Under the pieces are notes generated by a model. It had not been told where the DNA came from, ran no database searches, and saw only the letters and a list, made by a program, of their open reading frames with translations. 64,000 nucleotides of DNA from Ganoderma boninense (lineage: Eukaryota > Basidiomycota > Agaricomycetes > Polyporales > Polyporaceae). A program made the translations under genes and the position numbers. Shown here piece by piece: positions 58,863 through 64,000 of the stretch. The DNA lies in the NCBI GenBank assembly GCA_002900995.3, contig CM035309.1:2486389-2550388 (forward strand). Reading direction: 5' to 3'. The number at the start of each line of letters is the position of its first letter. The first letter of the stretch is position 1.

Positions 58863-59501
58863 GCGTAGACTGGGTATGCACAAATGGAGAGGTTCCTTCC
58901 ACCAAAGATATACTCCGGGTCCTCCAATGAGCGATCAGATATGTCGGCGCTGTTGTGGGTGTGGGTGATAGATAAACAGAGGCACTGACTACCGCAGCCA
59001 GAGTGTCGGGCGCGCGACACATGCACAGCCTGCACATGTGCATTTGCGCCACGAAACTCGGATATACTCAGGTGATGATTACATCCCGAGCCCATCCCCA
59101 GGCGAGAAGACACCGCCATTTCAGAGTGTTCCGGAGCAGATGGAATTGGCTGAGGCATAAGTAAGGCGCACAGAAGTAGTAAGTCTATAGATCCACTACA
59201 TGTCTAAGTCCGCTCCTTACTCTGAAAGGTTGACATCTTCGAGTGATATCCCGGAGCTGGCACCAGTGAGATTTTGTCAGCGTGTGCGCCTTCAGAGGTG
59301 GTATCGTTCGAGGGCTACAAGATTCAGCAAAGTACTGGTCAGTACAGCAAGACATATGGGTTTCGGTGGCGACTATGGCTAAGTAGTAGAGTGGGCACAC
59401 CGAAGTTGCTCAGCTCTCTGACCTGATGTGCCGCAGTCAGGTTGGGTAGTTCTTCCACACCGTGTACGACCTTATAATTCGGTTGGAGCACAAGCGAGTA
59501 G
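58863..59501. other. intergenic, no recognisable gene
   Basis: About 640 bases between the DUF6534 gene start and the LTR. It should contain the DUF6534 promoter. Nothing else recognised. Confidence 0.45.
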
Positions 59502-59961
59502 TGTCATGAACGGCACGCTTGGCGCCTACCCCGGCGTCTCTCTTTCCCTTTTTGGACTGTTTGCCTCCCGCGTCGTCCTTATTGTCCTCCATTGTTTAGC
59601 AAACCCGTCCCTTGTTCTCGCAGTACAATAACTCCTGTTACCCATTGTTCCCGTCGTCATTGTACTACATACCATTGTTCTTCCACTGGCTCCCGTGTCC
59701 ATAGTTACCTATTGTCCCCGGTTCCCATTGTCCGTTACATGTATATAAGGCCTGTACTTTGCTACCTGGAGACCTCAGTTTCGACCTCTTGTCTCCAGGT
59801 AAGCCTCGCTGTATTCTCACTCGTTAGTTACTCGCTCAATACATCTTGTCTCCAGCCTGACTGTCGAGCCCTGCTCCGCTCTCGCTGCACAAGTGCTCGT
59901 CGACGCCCTTGCTCGTCTCGTAAGCCTCCTCCCTGATCTTACTCGACAGCCAGTCGTAACA
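59502..59961 (+). repeat. candidate 5' LTR of retroelement 2
   Basis: About 460 bases starting TGTCATGAAC and ending CAGTCGTAACA (TG...CA termini), with a TATA box GTATATAAGG at 59741-59750 and CT-rich initiator sequence after it. Placed upstream of gag as expected. The 3' partner is outside the window, so the limits rest on these signals only. Confidence 0.55.
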
Positions 59962-60941
59962 TTAGGTCGAAACTTCTACACGAGCACCGGCGTACTCCAC
60001 CCACACTCTTTCCCTCTCGTACGGTATGCACTTAGATCCTCTGTGTTGGCCTAGCGTAGTGCGCGCTCTAGTCACACCATCGGACGTGGTCTCGGCGCAA
60101 CCTGAGGCTTGCCACTCTTAGTGGTACAGTACGCGGAAAGCTCCTAACACGAGACCCCGGTACTGACAGAAGTGGTCCGCCTCACGGCGTGGGAGGCTAG
60201 AGAAAGGCGGCGAAACAAAGCCAAGGCAGAACACCCTTGGGCCCGTGTCCCTTGGGCTAAGACACAGCAATAGGCCGAGGAGGCTGAGCAGACAGTGTTG
60301 GATCGTGCACCTGCCGTTTCATTCCTAGGATAAGGAAGCGAGATTCAACGTGGCTTGCCAAGCCTGGGGACACATATTTCACCCCACTGCAGTACAGGAC
60401 GAGTACTGGGACGAAGATAAGCAAGCCTGGTACTACTGCGAGGAGCAACCATGCCCCACCGATCACACACATTCAACGATACTCTTGAAACTCGCGAAGG
60501 CATCGCCCCTAGACTCCTCACACCAAAGAACAGGAAAGTCCTAATCCATGCGAAGATCGCAAACCCACCAGCACCTGCACCTCGAGATCCAAGCCGACCC
60601 CCAGCTCGCCAAGCCGCCCTCATCGCATCCAGGAATCCCTCATCCCGCCCTGCCTCACGCCCTACCTCACAACCCCAGAGTCGTGTCCAAAGTCGAATCC
60701 CCAGTCCTGCACGATCAACAGGGTCTCCCATCCTCGACAAGACTCTTGAACTCGTTACAGAGCGTCTTGGACAGCGACGAACCTCGACTCCCGCAACCCC
60801 ATTGCTTCAACTTCTAAACTCCCAAAGGCAGAGAAAAAGCCGGAAGTAAAGAAGGAACCCAAGCAAGAGACCATCAGCCTCAACACTCCACAACCCTCAT
60901 CCTCTTCATCAGCTGCACCCAGTCGAGCATCCACACCCGCC
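59962..60941. other. leader and probable N-terminal gag region, retroelement 2
   Basis: About 980 bases after the LTR. A stretch at 60540-60840 encodes Pro/Ser/Arg-rich residues and ILDKTLELVTERLGQ in one frame, and from about 60800 KAEKKPEVKKEPKQET in the gag frame, suggesting an original longer gag N-terminus broken by a frameshift near 60780-60800. Confidence 0.45.
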
Positions 60942-61778
60942 ATGACTACCCCTGCCCCCGCTCCACCGTTCGACACCTCCAAGCTCCTCTCCCAGATCGC
61001 CCCACGTGAATACGATGGAAAATCCGCACAGGATGGTCTCCGCTTTGTGTCCGCCGCTCAGATCTACTACAACACCCTTACGGCGGTAGCAGTTGGCACG
61101 CCTAGCGACGTCATATGGATGACCATCCTCAGTAAGCTCACGGAAGGAGCAGCAGCCTGGGCTGGCCCCCACATTGTAAAGCTCGCCGGTGGAACTAGTC
61201 CTTGGGCAGACTATGGCGCATTCAGCACGGCCTTCAAGGATCACTTCTGCGCGGCTGACGACAAGGAGGCTGCCATCGCCGAACTTGTCAAGCTTTGCAA
61301 GGCATATCGCAAGGTTGGCACCGTCCAGGAGTACACGGCGCAGTTCAATGCAGCTGCAGCGCGGACCGGCTTCGGCGACGAGGACAAACGCGAACGCTAC
61401 CGCTCTGGCCTACCTCCCAGGCTCCGGGACGTCCTCGCCACCAGTGCTCACGACATCTCGGACCTCACCAAAATCCAGAAGGTGGCGCTGTCGCTCGACC
61501 AGGCCCTCGTCACCAGAGAGGAAGAACGGCCGAAGTCGTTTGGATGGAAGAAGAAGGGGGAGAAGGCGGCTGCTACTGGGAAGAAGCCGTTCCCAGGAAA
61601 CTGCTACATCTGTGGCCAGCCCGGACATTGTAAGTATGACTGCCCGCGGCTAAAGAGTCAGCAAGCTGCTTCCTCGTCCACTGCGACCACGGAAGTAGCG
61701 GCTCTTCAGGCCCAGCTCAAGGCAATGGAGGAGAAGATCGCGGCCCTTACAACCGCTGAGAAGAAGGAGGGTTTCTGA
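60942..61778 (+). CDS. gag protein of retroelement 2
   Basis: Capsid/nucleocapsid precursor of the retroelement, 278 residues from the ATG at 60942. Capsid-like helical region (SKLLSQIAPREYDGKSAQDG; VQEYTAQFNAAAARTGF; YRSGLPPRLRDVL), a Lys-rich linker, then one CCHC zinc knuckle CYICGQPGHCKYDC (C-x2-C-x4-H-x4-C) and a short coiled-coil end (LQAQLKAMEEKIAALT). It stops at TGA 61776-61778, directly behind a -1 slippery heptamer. A longer N-terminus is possible. Confidence 0.85.
   Translation: MTTPAPAPPFDTSKLLSQIAPREYDGKSAQDGLRFVSAAQIYYNTLTAVAVGTPSDVIWMTILSKLTEGAAAWAGPHIVKLAGGTSPWADYGAFSTAFKDHFCAADDKEAAIAELVKLCKAYRKVGTVQEYTAQFNAAAARTGFGDEDKRERYRSGLPPRLRDVLATSAHDISDLTKIQKVALSLDQALVTREEERPKSFGWKKKGEKAAATGKKPFPGNCYICGQPGHCKYDCPRLKSQQAASSSTATTEVAALQAQLKAMEEKIAALTTAEKKEGF
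61769..61775 (+). promoter_or_regulatory. candidate -1 ribosomal frameshift site, retroelement 2
   Basis: G GGT TTC in the gag frame, immediately before the gag TGA. The -1 frame is open from 61772 through the protease (starting LIRAALDAARAGSCSNSRFS), so a slip here would make Gag-Pol. Confidence 0.68.
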
Positions 61779-64000
61779 TTAGAGCCGCACTGGACGCTGC
61801 GCGTGCCGGCTCTTGTAGTAATAGTCGATTTTCTGTACTGAGTTCCGCGTTTGTATATGAAGTAAATCACAGTGGCCAACACTTTCATATACCAGTACGG
61901 TTGATCGGCAAGCAGCGACACAAGGACATAGTAGCCATGGTAGATAGCGGAGCTACTACTAAGTTTTTACATAGACGGTTCGTAGAGAAGAACCAGGTTA
62001 CGACGAGGAAGTTGGCAAGGCCAATTCCCCTGTACAACATAGATGGTACCGAGAACCGTGATGGAACGATCACGGAGGTCGCCGTGTTGGATATGGCGAT
62101 TGGAGACCACCAGGAGAAGGTGGTGTTTGTGGTGACAGACATAGGAGAAGAGGATGTGATCATTGGCCTGGACTGGCTGCGCGAACACAACCCTGAAGTA
62201 GATTGGGAACGTGGCTCGCTGCGCCTATCGAGATGTCCAGAGGCATGTCCGGCTCATCGGAAGGCATCCAAACCTGTTGAGACCAAAGCGCGTGATACGG
62301 AGGTATGGCTTACGGCGCGCAATGGTTCTCGACGGGTGTGGAAGGCAAAGATGATGGGTAGGATATGCACGGCCGTAATGGTCGAGGAGGAGGAGGAAGA
62401 TAAGCCTCCACCACCAGGTTTTCTGCCGGAATGGGATGGCACTGAGGAGTCTCTCCTCAACGCACTAGAAGATGGACGACAACTTCAAGGTACCCCTAAG
62501 ATCTTTGTGTCGGCGAGTTACACCTACTCTCAACAGCTCACTGAACAAGAGTACCAGAAGAAGGAAGTCCGTCCTGTCGAAGAGATTGTATCCCCAGTAC
62601 CACGAGTATCTGCGTGTGTTCTCGAAAGAGGCGTCCGAACGTCTACCTGAGCATGGACCCTACGACCACGCTATAGAACTCGTACCAGATGCTAGGATGT
62701 TCCATTCCAAGGTGTACCCCCTGTCGCCCAGCGAGCAGGTTGAGCTTGACAAGTTCCTTAGCGAGAACTTGGCCAAAGGATATATTCAAGAGTCGAAGTC
62801 ACCGATGTCGTCACCATTCTTCTTCGTTAAAAAGAAGGATGGCAGCCTACGTCCCGTACAGGACTACCGGCGATTGAACGACATCACCATTAAGAACCGA
62901 TACCCACTACCGTTGGTGTCAGACTTGATGGATCGACTCAAGAGGGCCAAGTACTTTACCAAGCTTGACATCCGTTGGGGGTACAACAATGTGCGGATTA
63001 AGACCGGTGATGAATGGAAGGCTGCCTTTGTTACCAATCGCGGACTGTTCGAACCGAACGTGATGTACTTCGGACTGGCTAACTCGCCCAGTACATTCTC
63101 TGCGCTCATGAACGACATCTTCAAGGACCTCATCATACTCGGCAAAATCACTATCTACCTCGACGACATCCTCATATTCACCAATGACATCGAGGAACAC
63201 CGCACATTGGTGCGTGAGGTCCTGAAGCGTCTGGCGGAGCACGACCTGTTCTGCAAGCCAGAGAAGTGCGAATTCGAACAGCCGAAGGTTGAGTACCTAG
63301 GTGTGCTCGTCTCAGAGAACCGTGTGGAGATGGACCCAGTGAAGGTCAGGGGTATCGCAGAATGGCCTGTCCCTCAGAACGCCTCAGACGTACGGAAGTT
63401 CCGCGGTTTCGCGAATTTCTACAGGCGGTTCATTAAGGACTTCAGCGCAGTATGCAAACCCCTTGACCGTCTCACGGGTAATGCTCCCTGGCAATGGGGT
63501 GCCGAAGAGCAGTCAGCATTCGATGAGCTCAAACGTCGTTTCACTGAAAGCCCTGTCCTGAGCATGTATGACCCAGACCGCAAAACCCGCATTGAAGTCG
63601 ATGCATCCGGGTATGCTACCGGTGCGGTTCTGTCTCAGGAGGGGGAGGACGGCAAATGGCACCCTGTGGCTTTCCACTCTGAGTCAATGAGCGATGCGGA
63701 ACGCAACTACGAGATCTATGACAAGGAGATGCTCGCTATCATCCGTGCCCTGCAGGCCTGGCGCCACTGCCTCGAGGGTCTTCCCAGTGTGTTCGAGATC
63801 CAGTCGGACCACAAGAACCTCGAGTACTGGAAGGCCGCACAAAACCTCACGCGCAGGCAGGCACGATGGGCTCTCTATCTGTCGCGGTTCGACTTTGTCA
63901 TTGCACACAAGCCAGGCACCTCCAACAGTAGGGCAGATGCGCTGTCGCGCAGGCCTGATCACCAGAAGGATGACGCCGATGACAACCTGAACCGAGTCAT
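61772..64000 (+). pseudogene. pol (protease, RT, RNase H) of retroelement 2, frameshifted and partial
   Basis: Protease: DIVAMVDSGATTKFLHRRFV (Asp-Ser-Gly) and DVIIGLDWLREHNP. Near 62590 one extra base separates ...RPVEEIV from PQYHEYLRVFSKEASERLPE, which continues to the window end. RT: SPFFFVKKKDGSLRPVQDYR, YFTKLDIRWGYNNVRI (first Asp), YFGLANSPSTFSALMNDIF, and ITIYLDDILIF (YLDD). RNase H: IEVDASGYATGAVLSQ, NYEIYDKEMLAIIRAL, FEIQSDHKNLEYW, and HKPGTSNSRADALSRRPD. The typical Ty3/Gypsy layout of basidiomycetes. The integrase is not in the window. Confidence 0.87.

Larger units (their letters stand above)
59502..64000 (+). mobile_element. Ty3/Gypsy retroelement 2 (partial, runs off window)
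   Basis: 5' LTR candidate, leader, gag with CCHC zinc knuckle, then protease, reverse transcriptase and RNase H in Ty3/Gypsy order. Integrase and 3' LTR would lie beyond 64000. One single-base frameshift in pol near 62590 suggests a defective copy. Confidence 0.88.

Noticed and set aside
1..64000. CRISPR arrays, operons, ribosome-binding sites, tRNA and rRNA genes
   Set aside because: Not expected in this eukaryotic sequence (CRISPR, operons, ribosome-binding sites) or not seen by eye (RNA genes); a covariance-model scan would be needed to exclude a tRNA.

Overview
The window is nuclear DNA of a filamentous basidiomycete, most likely an Agaricomycete of the Polyporales type. Nearly every gene is split by many 45-70 nt GT-AG introns. 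Agaricomycete-specific membrane families (DUF6534 and a related seven-helix family) recur, and basidiomycete retroelements and a BED-finger hAT transposon fill the middle. I placed exons by hand from splice signals and protein-family expectation; where I summed exon lengths they gave whole reading frames.

Left part (1-21.3 kb): ordinary gene space. In order it holds an allantoate-permease-type MFS transporter (226-2675 +), an 8-amino-7-oxononanoate synthase-like PLP enzyme with a possible peroxisomal C-terminus (4575-5975 +), a seven-helix membrane protein (7272-8810 +), a GNAT acetyltransferase (9369-10390 +), a decayed second copy of the PLP enzyme that has lost its catalytic lysine (about 10855-11545 -), an isoprenylcysteine methyltransferase (13011-13766 +), a DUF6534 protein (15055-17167 -) and a DHA1-type MFS transporter that appears to need a 3-nt micro-exon (18633-21291 +).

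Middle (22.1-40 kb): mobile DNA. A complete hAT transposon at 24842-31010 has 18-bp perfect terminal inverted repeats and a perfect 8-bp target duplication. It carries a transposase (-) and a divergently transcribed passenger gene (+) of unknown function. A homologue of the passenger lies next door at 22507-23859 (-) beside a second, related hAT end. A Ty3/Gypsy-type retroelement follows (gag-protease and pol, about 31.8-38.7 kb), with an antisense zinc-finger-like gene downstream that runs into a 100-N assembly gap (39981-40080).

Right-centre (40.1-53.2 kb): two diverged copies of a roughly 2 kb direct repeat bracket a three-gene cluster. It comprises a LodA-type quinoprotein amino-acid oxidase (43151-45485 -), a VioB-type ferritin-like protein (46699-48183 -) and a LodB-type FAD protein (48715-50250 +) that in bacteria builds the cysteine tryptophylquinone cofactor of LodA. 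This is the best candidate for an unusual pathway here: oxidase, its maturation factor and a ferritin-like dimer-synthase relative together.

Right end (55-64 kb): a damaged seven-helix gene (55087-56325), a second DUF6534 gene (56672-58862 -), and the 5' LTR, gag and pol of another Ty3/Gypsy element that runs off the window. Both retroelements have a textbook -1 slippery heptamer (GGGTTTT and GGGTTTC) just before the gag stop, with pol open in the -1 frame.
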